This document shows positions 6,299-14,130 of a DNA stretch of 18,475 nt, one piece after another. The notes below the pieces were generated by a model. It saw only the letters and a program-made list of their open reading frames with translations. It was not told where the DNA came from and did no database searches. Origin of the DNA: Actinomycetota bacterium (lineage in GTDB: Bacteria; Actinomycetota; Acidimicrobiia; Acidimicrobiales; Ilumatobacteraceae); assembly GCA_026393655.1 (NCBI GenBank), contig JAPKZT010000043.1, positions 1-18,475 of the forward strand, read 5' to 3'. The translations under genes and the position numbers were made by a program. Numbering within the stretch: the first letter of the stretch is position 1; every line of letters begins with the position of its first letter.

Positions 6299-6787
6299 AT
6301 GAATATTCAAACTTCCCCCGACACCCAACTGCAACCGCTCAATGGCGAGGCTCGTCCGCTTGAGCAATGGTTGACAACTTTTCACCTCGCGACGATTGTG
6401 CTCGACCCTTTCACAAATGAAAGTGCGTGGATCTTGCCAACCGCCGTGCGAATTTTGCGACAGTTCGCAGGTGCGTCAGTTCGAACAAACTTTGTGATCA
6501 CTGCAACGCCCGATGAGGCCCGCGAATTTCTCGGACCACACGCAGAAGAATTTTTAGTGTTCTGTGATCCTGCACGCGCTTTTGTTAAACAACTCGGCGC
6601 AACAGAACTTCCTGCATTTGTTTATATTCAAATTGACGGCAGTATTCCAGTTAGCGCTCAAGGATGGAACGCCAAAGCCTGGAGCAGTGTCGCAGCACAC
6701 ATCGCCGACGCAGTCTCGTGGAATAAGCCCAGCATCCCAGTTGCAGGAGACCCGGGTACGTTCAAAGGTTCACCTGCACTCGTCTAA
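6299..6787 (+). CDS. Thioredoxin-fold protein lacking the CxxC motif
   Basis: This 162-residue protein looks like a redoxin. It has a predicted strand-helix start (IVLDPFTNESAWILPTAVRI, about 33-52), a second strand (TNFVITAT, 63-70) and the thioredoxin-type cis-proline region TELPAFVYIQIDG with Pro105. The usual WCxxC active site is replaced by ESAWILPT, so it cannot do thiol-disulfide exchange in the normal way; the lone Cys89 is not part of a pair. ATG at 6299 was chosen over the in-frame ATG at 6242, because the longer form would overlap the divergent gene. A TACGGT about nine bases before the ATG could be the -10 of a leaderless transcript. It precedes fumarase by 26 bases. A binding or chaperone-like role is possible; function unknown. 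Confidence 0.7.
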   Translation: MNIQTSPDTQLQPLNGEARPLEQWLTTFHLATIVLDPFTNESAWILPTAVRILRQFAGASVRTNFVITATPDEAREFLGPHAEEFLVFCDPARAFVKQLGATELPAFVYIQIDGSIPVSAQGWNAKAWSSVAAHIADAVSWNKPSIPVAGDPGTFKGSPALV

Positions 6788-6813
6788 GTGTGTTTGTTCA
6801 ATAACCTGTAGTT

Positions 6814-8478
6814 GTGGCAACTAAACAACCAGAACCATTTGTTAATTCAAAATTGTTACCGCTCGGGCCAGACAAAACTGTCTATCGAAAAATTTCTGCA
6901 GATGGCGTCTCACAAGTCAAAACCGAACTCGGAACCTTCCTTCGCATTGAATCATCGGCGATTACTTTGCTCACCCAAACCGCGATGCGTGACATCGCGC
7001 ATTTGTTGCGCACTGAACATTTGCAACAACTTGCAAACATTCTCAAAGACCCAGAAGCAAGCGCCAATGACCGCTTTGTTGCACTCGATCTTCTAAAGAA
7101 CGCGAGTATCGCCGCAGGCGGTGTATTGCCGATGTGTCAAGATACGGGCACAGCAATTGTCAAAGCATCAAAAGGTCAGATGGTTTTCACAAATGCCAGC
7201 GATGAACAAGCAATCGCTCAAGGAATCTACAACACATATCAAACATCAAATCTTCGCTACAGCCAGCTCGCGCCAATAACTATGTATGAAGAAGTAAACA
7301 CGAATACAAACTTGCCAGCAGAAATAAAAATCTCAGCCACAGATGGCGATGAGTTCAAGTTTTTGTTTATTGCAAAAGGCGGTGGCTCGGCTAACAAGAG
7401 TTATTTGTTTCAAGAAACAAAAGCATTACTTAACGAAAAAGTTTTATTGCCGTGGTTGTTTGAAAAAATGCAAACTCTTGGCACGTCGGCGTGCCCGCCA
7501 TATCACCTTGCAGTTGTAATCGGCGGCACATCGGCAGAATTCGCGCTAGAAACCGCAAAACTTGCCAGCACAAAATATCTAGATTCATTGCCGACAGCAG
7601 GCTCGCCTACTGGCCACGCGTTTCGCGACATCGAACTTGAAGCAAGCGTGCTGAAACTCGCACAACAAACAGGCATCGGCGCACAATTTGGTGGCAAATA
7701 TTTTTGTCACGATGTGCGTGTCATTCGCTTACCGCGGCACGGCGCAAGTTGCCCTGTGGCTATGGCTGTTTCGTGTAGCGCCGATCGTCAAGCGCTTGGC
7801 AAGATCACCAAAGATGGTGTGTTTCTCGAACAACTCGAGCAAGACCCCGCCCGATTTTTGCCGGAAGTAACTAACACTGAGTTATCGGCTGATGTTGTGA
7901 ATATTGATTTGAATCGCCCGATGAGTGAAATTCGCGCGACGCTTTCAAAATATCCGGTGAAGACGCGAATCATGCTGACCGGCCCAATGGTCGTTGCACG
8001 CGATATTGCACACGCCAAACTCAAACAACGACTTGACGCCGGCGAAGGTTTACCCGAATATCTAAAAAACTACTGCGTTTACTATGCAGGCCCGGCTAAA
8101 ACTCCTGAAGGTTTCGCATCCGGGTCTTTTGGCCCGACAACTGCTGGTCGCATGGATAGTTATGTTGATGAGTTTCAAAGTGCAGGCGCAAGTTTAATCA
8201 TGCTCGCCAAAGGCAATCGGTCAAAACAAGTTACTCAAGCCTGCAAAACATACGGTGGTTTTTATCTCGGATCAATTGGCGGCCCGGCAGCGCGACTCGC
8301 GCAAGACTGCATCACCAAAGTTGAAGTGCTCGAATACGAAGAACTCGGCATGGAAGCCGTATGGAAGATCGAAGTCAAAGACTTCCCTGCATTCATTGTG
8401 GTTGACGACAAAGGTAACGATTTTTTCGAAATTGTTAACGCCACAGCAAACGGCACGACAGTTCAAATTCGTAAATAG
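6814..8478 (+). CDS. fumA: Class I fumarate hydratase (single-chain, [4Fe-4S], FumA/FumB type)
   Basis: This 554-residue protein interconverts fumarate and L-malate in the citric acid cycle. It aligns by eye along its full length with E. coli FumA. Shared blocks are GVLPMCQDTGTA, LRYSQLAPITMYEEVNT, KGGGSANK, GTSACPPYH, PRHGASCPV, SCSADR, YYAGPAKTPEG, TTAGRMDSYVD, LAKGNRS and VDDKGNDFF. The three cluster-binding cysteines are most likely Cys108, Cys227 and Cys321; the third iron would carry the exchangeable substrate site. Both the N-terminal cluster domain and the C-terminal fumarase domain are present in one chain. The only usable start is GTG at 6814, since a stop lies just upstream at 6802; no strong Shine-Dalgarno is seen. 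The stop overlaps the start of the next gene. Assignment is very secure. Confidence 0.96.
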   Translation: MATKQPEPFVNSKLLPLGPDKTVYRKISADGVSQVKTELGTFLRIESSAITLLTQTAMRDIAHLLRTEHLQQLANILKDPEASANDRFVALDLLKNASIAAGGVLPMCQDTGTAIVKASKGQMVFTNASDEQAIAQGIYNTYQTSNLRYSQLAPITMYEEVNTNTNLPAEIKISATDGDEFKFLFIAKGGGSANKSYLFQETKALLNEKVLLPWLFEKMQTLGTSACPPYHLAVVIGGTSAEFALETAKLASTKYLDSLPTAGSPTGHAFRDIELEASVLKLAQQTGIGAQFGGKYFCHDVRVIRLPRHGASCPVAMAVSCSADRQALGKITKDGVFLEQLEQDPARFLPEVTNTELSADVVNIDLNRPMSEIRATLSKYPVKTRIMLTGPMVVARDIAHAKLKQRLDAGEGLPEYLKNYCVYYAGPAKTPEGFASGSFGPTTAGRMDSYVDEFQSAGASLIMLAKGNRSKQVTQACKTYGGFYLGSIGGPAARLAQDCITKVEVLEYEELGMEAVWKIEVKDFPAFIVVDDKGNDFFEIVNATANGTTVQIRK

Positions 8479-8954
8479 TGTCGCTGGTCGAAGAACGAAT
8501 CTCTTGCCCACTCGGCGCATGGAGTGGTGAACCTGGCAGATGTCAGTTATGCAACCAATTAATTGAAACAACTCGTAGAAGAACTTGGTGCTCTAATAAA
8601 TGTGCACGCGAGTGGCAACGAAATCACATTTGGCGTTTCGCCAGATCAGCAGCTAAGCGTCGTGCAAAATACCAATGCCAACAACAAGGTTGCACAGCAG
8701 AGCGTCGCGATTGCGAAGTGAATCACATATTGGCACGCAATGGTGGTGGGTATGGGCCCGGTTGTCATCATCATTTGAATCCAGATAAGAACGGTGTCGG
8801 TGGATTAGAAGTTTTGTGCCGAGCGCATCACGCCACGGTCACAGCAGCACAAGCCAAGGCACGCGCCGCCGCACGCGCAAAACTAAAAGCTACTGAAACG
8901 AAAACAAAAACGAAAAAATTAAAACCCGTTAAAAAATTAAAGAAGCGACTTTAA
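8478..8954 (+). CDS. HNH-type zinc-binding protein with Lys/Ala-rich tail
   Basis: This is a 158-residue basic protein. Residues 22-42 form a CxxC...CxxxC zinc site (Cys22, Cys25, Cys38, Cys42). Residues 67-118 hold an HNH-like module: Cys72, EVNHI with His83, a Gly-rich insert with CHHHLNP (96-102), and LEVLCRAHHAT with Cys114 and His117/118. The last 35 residues are almost all Ala, Lys and Thr, suggesting nucleic-acid binding. HNH modules are usually metal-dependent nucleases, but activity here is unproven. The only in-frame start is GTG at 8478, whose G is the last base of the fumarase TAG, so translation is probably coupled. Its 3' end overlaps the convergent oxidoreductase gene by 18 bases. 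It could be a stand-alone repair or RNA-processing nuclease. Confidence 0.75.
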   Translation: MSLVEERISCPLGAWSGEPGRCQLCNQLIETTRRRTWCSNKCAREWQRNHIWRFARSAAKRRAKYQCQQQGCTAERRDCEVNHILARNGGGYGPGCHHHLNPDKNGVGGLEVLCRAHHATVTAAQAKARAAARAKLKATETKTKTKKLKPVKKLKKRL

Positions 8955-9842
8955 TGCGCTGCGAGTTGCGGCAACTTCATCTGGGTCACTACTAAATTCA
9001 ACTGCGGCGAAATCTGTCACGCCAACTCCAGCCAAATCAGCAACACGCTGTTTGACTTGCTCGGCAGTGCCCGCAATAACAATGTCTTCAGGCCCGGCAG
9101 CACCTTCGTGATCAAGCATTGCTCGATAACTCGGTAGTTGCCCATAAATAACAAATGCCTTCGCCGCAAATTCTTTTGCCTTAGCAACATTATTTGTTAC
9201 ACACACTGGTAGCGCCGCAATAACTCTCGGGGCTTTTCGACCAGCAATTTTTGCGGCTTCGTTAATTGTTGGCACAGTCAACGTCTTCAAAGTATTTGGA
9301 CCCGTGCACCAAGTCAGCGTGCCGTCGGCGAGCGTGCCAGTGACTCGCAACAACTGGGGCCCAAGTGCAGCAACCACAACCGAAAATGGCGACGAGCCAA
9401 CACCATAAAGAGAACCCTTTGTCGTATAAGTCTCGCCAACAAAATTAGACGCCTCGCAGCGAGCGAGTGGCATCAACACAGAAAGATATTCACGCAAGTG
9501 GCGCACTGGTTTGTCATATGACAAACCCAACATTCCTTCAACGACAACTTTGTGACTTAGTCCGATGCCGAGACAAAGTCGACCATTAGATGCTGCATTA
9601 ACTGTGTGACTTTGTTGTGCAATGGCAATCGGATGACGCGGATATGTCGGCACAACACTCGTACCGATTTCGATTCGGGGTACTTCGCGACCAACAATTG
9701 CCAGTGCGGTCAATGCATCGTGCCCAAAAATATTTGGCGCCCAATAACTTGCAAAGCCATCGCGTTCAGCTTGCTTTGCCTCACTAACGACATCATCGAT
9801 TGTCCCTGAGTTAACTGTTCCGCCGAAGATTCCGATTTTCAT
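8937..9842 (-). CDS. LLM-class (luciferase-like) F420-dependent oxidoreductase
   Basis: This 301-residue protein has a TIM-barrel luciferase-like monooxygenase fold. Family marks are MKIGIFGG at the start, ERDGFASYWAPN around 26-37, EIGTSVVPTYPRHPIAIAQQ around 57-76, RLCLGIGLSH around 87-96, and a C-terminal AGTAEQVKQRVADLAGVGVTDF block. It resembles the actinobacterial subgroup predicted to use coenzyme F420 (MSMEG_4879-like), though FMN use cannot be excluded. The substrate is unknown. The start is ATG at 9842, with a good Shine-Dalgarno AGGAG seven bases upstream. It follows the SGNH lipoprotein gene by 54 bases on the same strand, and its last codons overlap the HNH gene tail to tail. Confidence 0.88.
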   Translation of the reverse strand: MKIGIFGGTVNSGTIDDVVSEAKQAERDGFASYWAPNIFGHDALTALAIVGREVPRIEIGTSVVPTYPRHPIAIAQQSHTVNAASNGRLCLGIGLSHKVVVEGMLGLSYDKPVRHLREYLSVLMPLARCEASNFVGETYTTKGSLYGVGSSPFSVVVAALGPQLLRVTGTLADGTLTWCTGPNTLKTLTVPTINEAAKIAGRKAPRVIAALPVCVTNNVAKAKEFAAKAFVIYGQLPSYRAMLDHEGAAGPEDIVIAGTAEQVKQRVADLAGVGVTDFAAVEFSSDPDEVAATRSALKSLL

Positions 9843-9874
9843 TTTGACACTCCTAAAATTATGTAAGGGTCAAA
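9843..9874 (-). promoter_or_regulatory. Shine-Dalgarno flanked by an inverted repeat before the LLM gene
   Basis: AGGAG (minus strand, 9854-9850) lies seven bases before the ATG and is one of the clearest ribosome sites in the window. It sits between TTTGAC (9843-9848) and GTCAAA (9869-9874), a six-base inverted repeat. This may be an operator half-site pair or a stem that could mask the ribosome site. Confidence 0.35.
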
Positions 9875-9896
9875 TCATATAACTTGGCTTTTGAAA

Positions 9897-10769
9897 TTAT
9901 GGCACCGTAGTTTGTGCTGGTACCACAGGTTTGACTTCGCCTGTGGCGACAGTTGTTTGAGTCGGCGATCCTTCAACTGTGTCTACCGTGGCTGGCATTA
10001 CACCTTTGCCAGCCGCCGAGTCATCTCTAAATTTTGAATCTAGACATTCACCCTCACGGAACGGTGCAATATCAAGTGCCCTAGCGACGGCTACTGAAAA
10101 AATACTTCGCCCGTTTTTAGAAAGATGAACACCATCGGGCGCCAAAACACCGTCTGATTTAGAGATTGTTGCCCAATCCAAAATCGAGACATTTTTAAAT
10201 TCAACAGCCAAATCATCAAGAACTTGATTGACATCGCGCTGTGCGTTTCTGAACAATGAAGTATTCACCAAAAGAATTGGGCGTGGCGTCAGTTTCTCGA
10301 TAATTTTGCGCATCTGTTTGCCATACGACTCTTTATTGCCTTCATAATTTGAGCCAAGAAACACGACGGCAGCGTCCCACCCAGATTCGGCGTTCATCCG
10401 TTTATCTAAAACACGAACTCCGAATTCGGCGAATCGACTGGCTTCGGCTTCAACTGCAACTTGCCAACCCAACGGCACTAGTGCATTGCACATCTCATTG
10501 CCATAACGCTTCGCAGTTGACGCCATTATTGAGTCGCCAATCATTAATAAACGATTGCCACCGGCTTTGGTGCCAATTAGGCCACCCTTGATATCTGGCA
10601 AATCAAGTTCGAAGCCTTCAGGAAGCGTGATCGCAGTGCCGAAGTCGTAACCGGGAATTCGCCCGACTCCAGACATCACTCCTGAACTGTTATCTCCGGT
10701 CAATGATCCGCAACTAGCGATTAGAAAAAGAGCGATTACAGCTGAAACTTGTTTTTTGGATTGCTTCAA
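9897..10769 (-). CDS. SGNH/GDSL-type hydrolase, predicted lipoprotein
   Basis: This 290-residue protein starts with a type II signal peptide: positive KQSKKQ, a hydrophobic core, and lipobox LIASC with Cys20 as lipid site. It should therefore be anchored to the outer face of the cell membrane. The SGNH core spans about 70-235, with Ser80 in MIGDSIM (nucleophile), Asn141 in LGSNYEG and Asp212/His215 in PDGVHLS. Such domains act as O-acetyl esterases or transferases on cell-envelope glycans. The C-terminus (255-290) is rich in Thr, Val and Pro and looks unstructured. The start is TTG at 10769, overlapping the stop of the molybdoenzyme gene by four bases (TTGA), which suggests translational coupling. 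Substrate unknown. Confidence 0.82.
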   Translation of the reverse strand: MKQSKKQVSAVIALFLIASCGSLTGDNSSGVMSGVGRIPGYDFGTAITLPEGFELDLPDIKGGLIGTKAGGNRLLMIGDSIMASTAKRYGNEMCNALVPLGWQVAVEAEASRFAEFGVRVLDKRMNAESGWDAAVVFLGSNYEGNKESYGKQMRKIIEKLTPRPILLVNTSLFRNAQRDVNQVLDDLAVEFKNVSILDWATISKSDGVLAPDGVHLSKNGRSIFSVAVARALDIAPFREGECLDSKFRDDSAAGKGVMPATVDTVEGSPTQTTVATGEVKPVVPAQTTVP

Positions 10770-12757
10770 ACTGCCGTCACCTCTACTCGTGCATCATTAA
10801 AACATGCACCGCCGACAAGATCGTTCAAGTCGTCAGGTGCGAATGCATTTGCCGTCACGCCTTGCGCTGTCGCGCGCAACCATAATCCTTTAGGGATTGA
10901 ACACACGCCTGGTCGCATCGTCGCATCAACAACCAAATCAATTTCAAGTGTTGCCTTGTCGTTAAAAACTTTGACTCGTGTTGAATCGCTAAGTTTGCGA
11001 GCATTCACATCTTGCTGATTCATATAAATCGCTACTCGCGGCGGATCAGTATCGGCGAACATTGAATTGATCGTATGCGAAGTAGCCGGGCTTAGCAGAA
11101 CGAGCGGATATTCACTAGTCGCCGCACGAAACTTTGGCAGCGGAAGTTCGCTTTGCGCAGTGAATAACTGTGCTCGCTTGTGGTTGAAACTTGGCCATGT
11201 ATCTCGAAATTGAACCGTTGTTCCAGGTTTACGAAACTGCACTGGCAGATTTTTTTGCTTCGCGACTCGATCGGCAATAAATTTAGGATCAGCGTTGAAT
11301 TCATCGACGCTAAAACCAAGTCGAAGTGCTAGCGCCGCTGCGAATTCATTATTTGTTCGTGACTCACCGACTCGATCAATCACAGGCTCAATCACCTGCA
11401 CGGAATACGAACCATACGAACCAACTACATCGTGCACTTCAAAATGTGTGGTCGCTGGCAATACCACATCTGCATACTTAGCCGTATCCGTCATCACTTG
11501 TTCGTGTAACACCGTGAAAACTTCTTCACGCGCCAGACCGGCAAGTATGCCAACTTGGTCAACAGCCGTGACTGCTGGGTTAGCACCCTGAATCACTAAA
11601 ACTTTTGCCGCCACTGGCCACGCACCGATATCGCCGCGCAGCACACGCGCGACGTGATTCATGTTGAGTTCGCGACGAACTGGTCGCTCAATCTTTTCTG
11701 GCCAAGTCGCTTCGACATTTATTGAAAAGCCACCGCTCGTAGACGCCAGTACACCCGAACCAGGTGTTCCGAAGTTTCCAGCCACGACCCACAAACTCAA
11801 CACAGCCAATACACCGCTACCGCCGTTGCGGTTGCGCTCGGGGCCATAACCCATCCGCAAAACTGCAGGCTTCGTATTTGCGATCAATTCAAAAAATTCG
11901 TGAATCTGCTCTAATGAAACACCACAAATGCGACTTGCGTCGTCAAGCGAATATTTACTTGCCGCTTCTAAAAACTCTTCGCTGCCAGTCGTGTGAGCAT
12001 CTAAAAATTTGCGATCAACACTGCTAGTTCGAGCAAGTTCATTTGCGAGCGCGTATGCCAAAACGACATCGGTGCCGGGCTGTATTGCCAGATGCAAATC
12101 GGCGCGAGATGCGGTGCCTGTTACGCGTGGGTCAATGACAACTATTTTTCCGCCGGCTTTTTGAACTTTGGCAAGCAATGGCAATAAATGTGTGCCGCTT
12201 ACAGCCGGGTTGGCCCCCCACACAACAACAAGTTTGGCTTCAACGACATCAAGCGTGTCGATGCTTAACATGTCGCCAAAGACTTGATCCCATGCTGCAC
12301 TGTAAGTCGCCGCACAAATAGTGTGCAGAATTTCTGGTGCTCCAAGTCGTGCAAACAAATGAGGTGTCAAATATTTTGCTTCAAGTTTCGACGATGACGA
12401 GTTATATAAATACGGCAACACCGAGTCAACGCCGTAATCGCGAATTGCATCGCTAATTTTTGTCGCAACTAAATCAAGTGCTTCGTCCCATGTTGCTTGG
12501 CGAAACTCTCCACTACCCTTCGAGCCGACTCGAATTAACGGCGTCATTATTCGCTCTGGCGAATAAACGCGATCGGCGTGGTGCTTAACTTTTTTGCAAA
12601 TCCAGCCGTCAGTTAGTGGATTCGATAGCTCATCTACCGGCGCAGCATCAATTTTTGTAATTCGGCCAAGCGCAAGTGTTACTTCAAGAGAACATGCATC
12701 TGGGCAATCGAGCGGACAAGCAGTTCGGACCGAAACTTGACCCCCAACATTCTCCAT
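10766..12757 (-). CDS. Molybdopterin-dependent oxidoreductase, single-subunit formate dehydrogenase/nitrate reductase-like
   Basis: This 663-residue enzyme of the DMSO-reductase superfamily binds Mo/W-bis-MGD. The N-terminal iron-sulfur motif is C-x3-C-x3-C with a fourth Cys 32 residues on (Cys14, 18, 22, 54), fit for one [4Fe-4S] cluster. Cys148 in HTICAAT is at about the position of the Mo ligand. MGD-contact patches include VVWGANPAVSGTH and VIQGANPAVTAVDQ, and the C-terminal molydop-binding domain ends with GGACFNDARVEV. No Tat signal is visible, so it is probably cytoplasmic. ATG at 12757 is preferred to in-frame TTG at 12778. It follows the MFS gene closely and overlaps the lipoprotein gene by four bases. 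No Fe-S, NAD(P)H or cytochrome partner is adjacent. Substrate unknown. Confidence 0.88.
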   Translation of the reverse strand: MENVGGQVSVRTACPLDCPDACSLEVTLALGRITKIDAAPVDELSNPLTDGWICKKVKHHADRVYSPERIMTPLIRVGSKGSGEFRQATWDEALDLVATKISDAIRDYGVDSVLPYLYNSSSSKLEAKYLTPHLFARLGAPEILHTICAATYSAAWDQVFGDMLSIDTLDVVEAKLVVVWGANPAVSGTHLLPLLAKVQKAGGKIVVIDPRVTGTASRADLHLAIQPGTDVVLAYALANELARTSSVDRKFLDAHTTGSEEFLEAASKYSLDDASRICGVSLEQIHEFFELIANTKPAVLRMGYGPERNRNGGSGVLAVLSLWVVAGNFGTPGSGVLASTSGGFSINVEATWPEKIERPVRRELNMNHVARVLRGDIGAWPVAAKVLVIQGANPAVTAVDQVGILAGLAREEVFTVLHEQVMTDTAKYADVVLPATTHFEVHDVVGSYGSYSVQVIEPVIDRVGESRTNNEFAAALALRLGFSVDEFNADPKFIADRVAKQKNLPVQFRKPGTTVQFRDTWPSFNHKRAQLFTAQSELPLPKFRAATSEYPLVLLSPATSHTINSMFADTDPPRVAIYMNQQDVNARKLSDSTRVKVFNDKATLEIDLVVDATMRPGVCSIPKGLWLRATAQGVTANAFAPDDLNDLVGGACFNDARVEVTAV

Positions 12758-12795
12758 CGCTCTATTATCGCACGACAAAACGATGTGCGAGCGGG

Positions 12796-14073
12796 CTATT
12801 TTTCTGTTGGCTTTTCGGTTGAAAGTTCGTCGAAAGTGTCGATGTTACGAAGTTGCTTAAATTTGTACCAAAAAATGCCAACTATTCCGAGTGTTGCAAT
12901 GCCGCCGCCAATTACGGTCGCTGGCACACCAACTGCTTGAGACATTGCACCAGATTCAAAAGCGCCGAGTTCGTTTGTCGCGCCAATGAAAACATTTTCA
13001 ACTGCCGCAACTCGGCCCCGCTTGTCGTCTGGTGTTACCAGTGGCACGATTGCTCCGCGCACAAAAACGCTGATCATGTCACCCGCACTGAGAATCATCA
13101 CTGCAAAAAATGCCACCCAGTAGTTGTGCGTTAACCCAAGCACGATCGTGCCAGCGCCAAACACACCAACAGCAATCAGCATCGCCCGGCCAACATGGCG
13201 TCGAATTGGTTTAAATGCCAATAACGCAGCAGTGCTTGCCGCACCAATACCTGCCGCGGCGCGAAGCCAGCCGTATGCAACATCACCAACAAGTAATTGA
13301 TCTTTTGCAATCACGGGCAACAACGCAATCGCACCTCCAAATAGAACTGCAAAAAGATCAAGCGAAATCGCCGCCAGCAAAATCGGTGTGCGCTTAATAA
13401 ATCGCAAACCCTCCATCGCCGAATGCAATGTCGGCTTCTCAGTCTTTGCAGGTTGATCTGAAATAATTTTAAGTTTGATCCGTGAGACCAGAATAATTCC
13501 GAGCGCAATCAAACCTGCAGCTGTTGCATACGCAATCCACGGTGCTGCCGCATAAAGAAACCCAGACATCGCCGGGCCAACAATCATCGCACTTGTCCAA
13601 ACTGTCGAATACATCGCCACCATTTGCGGCAAACCGTTTTCTGGTGCAATCATTGGGCCGATAGAACGCATCGCCGGTGTTACAAATGCTCGCGAGGTGC
13701 CATAAAAAACTGCGATCACAAAAATTGGAAACACATTTGTTGGATTTGTCAGTGAATAAGCCACAAGCGCCAACGAACACGCAAGTTCACCAAACATCGC
13801 CGCTACAGCAACGCGGCGACGGTTATACCTATCGGCGACACTTCCCGTAACAAAAACCAATAACGCGATCGGCAAAAACTCGGCAAGCCCGAGCCAGCCA
13901 ATATCAAGTTCGCGACCAGTGATGTCGTAAATGTGCTTGCCAAGCGTCGCGGCTTGCAACATCAGGCCGATATATAAAGCCGAGTTCGCAATTATGAAAG
14001 ATTTAACTGCTGGAGTTTGAAACACCTGGCGAGCCGTCATTTTGACTTCGCTGTTTGGTTCTGACGTATTCAC
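12796..14073 (-). CDS. MFS transporter (EntS/MFS_3-like exporter)
   Basis: This 425-residue membrane protein has about twelve hydrophobic segments. The MFS motif-A loop between segments 2 and 3 is GSVADRYNRRRVAV (about 77-90). The overall pattern resembles enterobactin-exporter-like or macrolide-efflux-like carriers that use the proton gradient. The C-terminal 25 residues are polar. The start is GTG at 14073, supported by AAGGG at 14082-14078, four bases before it; the next ATG (14040) has no ribosome site. It heads a minus-strand run with the molybdoenzyme, SGNH lipoprotein and LLM oxidoreductase, and is divergent from the amidase gene with 57 bases between. Its substrate might be linked to the molybdoenzyme, but nothing shows this. 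Confidence 0.85.
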   Translation of the reverse strand: MNTSEPNSEVKMTARQVFQTPAVKSFIIANSALYIGLMLQAATLGKHIYDITGRELDIGWLGLAEFLPIALLVFVTGSVADRYNRRRVAVAAMFGELACSLALVAYSLTNPTNVFPIFVIAVFYGTSRAFVTPAMRSIGPMIAPENGLPQMVAMYSTVWTSAMIVGPAMSGFLYAAAPWIAYATAAGLIALGIILVSRIKLKIISDQPAKTEKPTLHSAMEGLRFIKRTPILLAAISLDLFAVLFGGAIALLPVIAKDQLLVGDVAYGWLRAAAGIGAASTAALLAFKPIRRHVGRAMLIAVGVFGAGTIVLGLTHNYWVAFFAVMILSAGDMISVFVRGAIVPLVTPDDKRGRVAAVENVFIGATNELGAFESGAMSQAVGVPATVIGGGIATLGIVGIFWYKFKQLRNIDTFDELSTEKPTEK

Positions 14074-14089
14074 TTCGCCCTTACGATAC

Positions 14090-14118
14090 TTGCTTTTGCG
14101 CGTTTAGAGACATATATA
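14090..14118 (+). promoter_or_regulatory. Candidate promoter for leaderless amidase mRNA
   Basis: TTGCTT (14090-14095), a 17-base spacer and TATATA (14113-14118) place the expected transcript start within a few bases of the amidase ATG at 14131. No Shine-Dalgarno precedes that ATG, which fits a leaderless message. AGAC (14108-14111) and GTCT (14121-14124) flank the AT core as a short inverted repeat. The same core could serve as a -10 for the divergent transporter. Confidence 0.4.
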
Positions 14119-14130
14119 TAGTCTGTTTGA

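Noticed and set aside
12758..12778. TTG start at 12778 for the molybdoenzyme
   Set aside because: It adds seven residues with no family likeness; ATG 12757 begins closer to the Fe-S motif. Neither has a strong ribosome site, so the choice is not certain.
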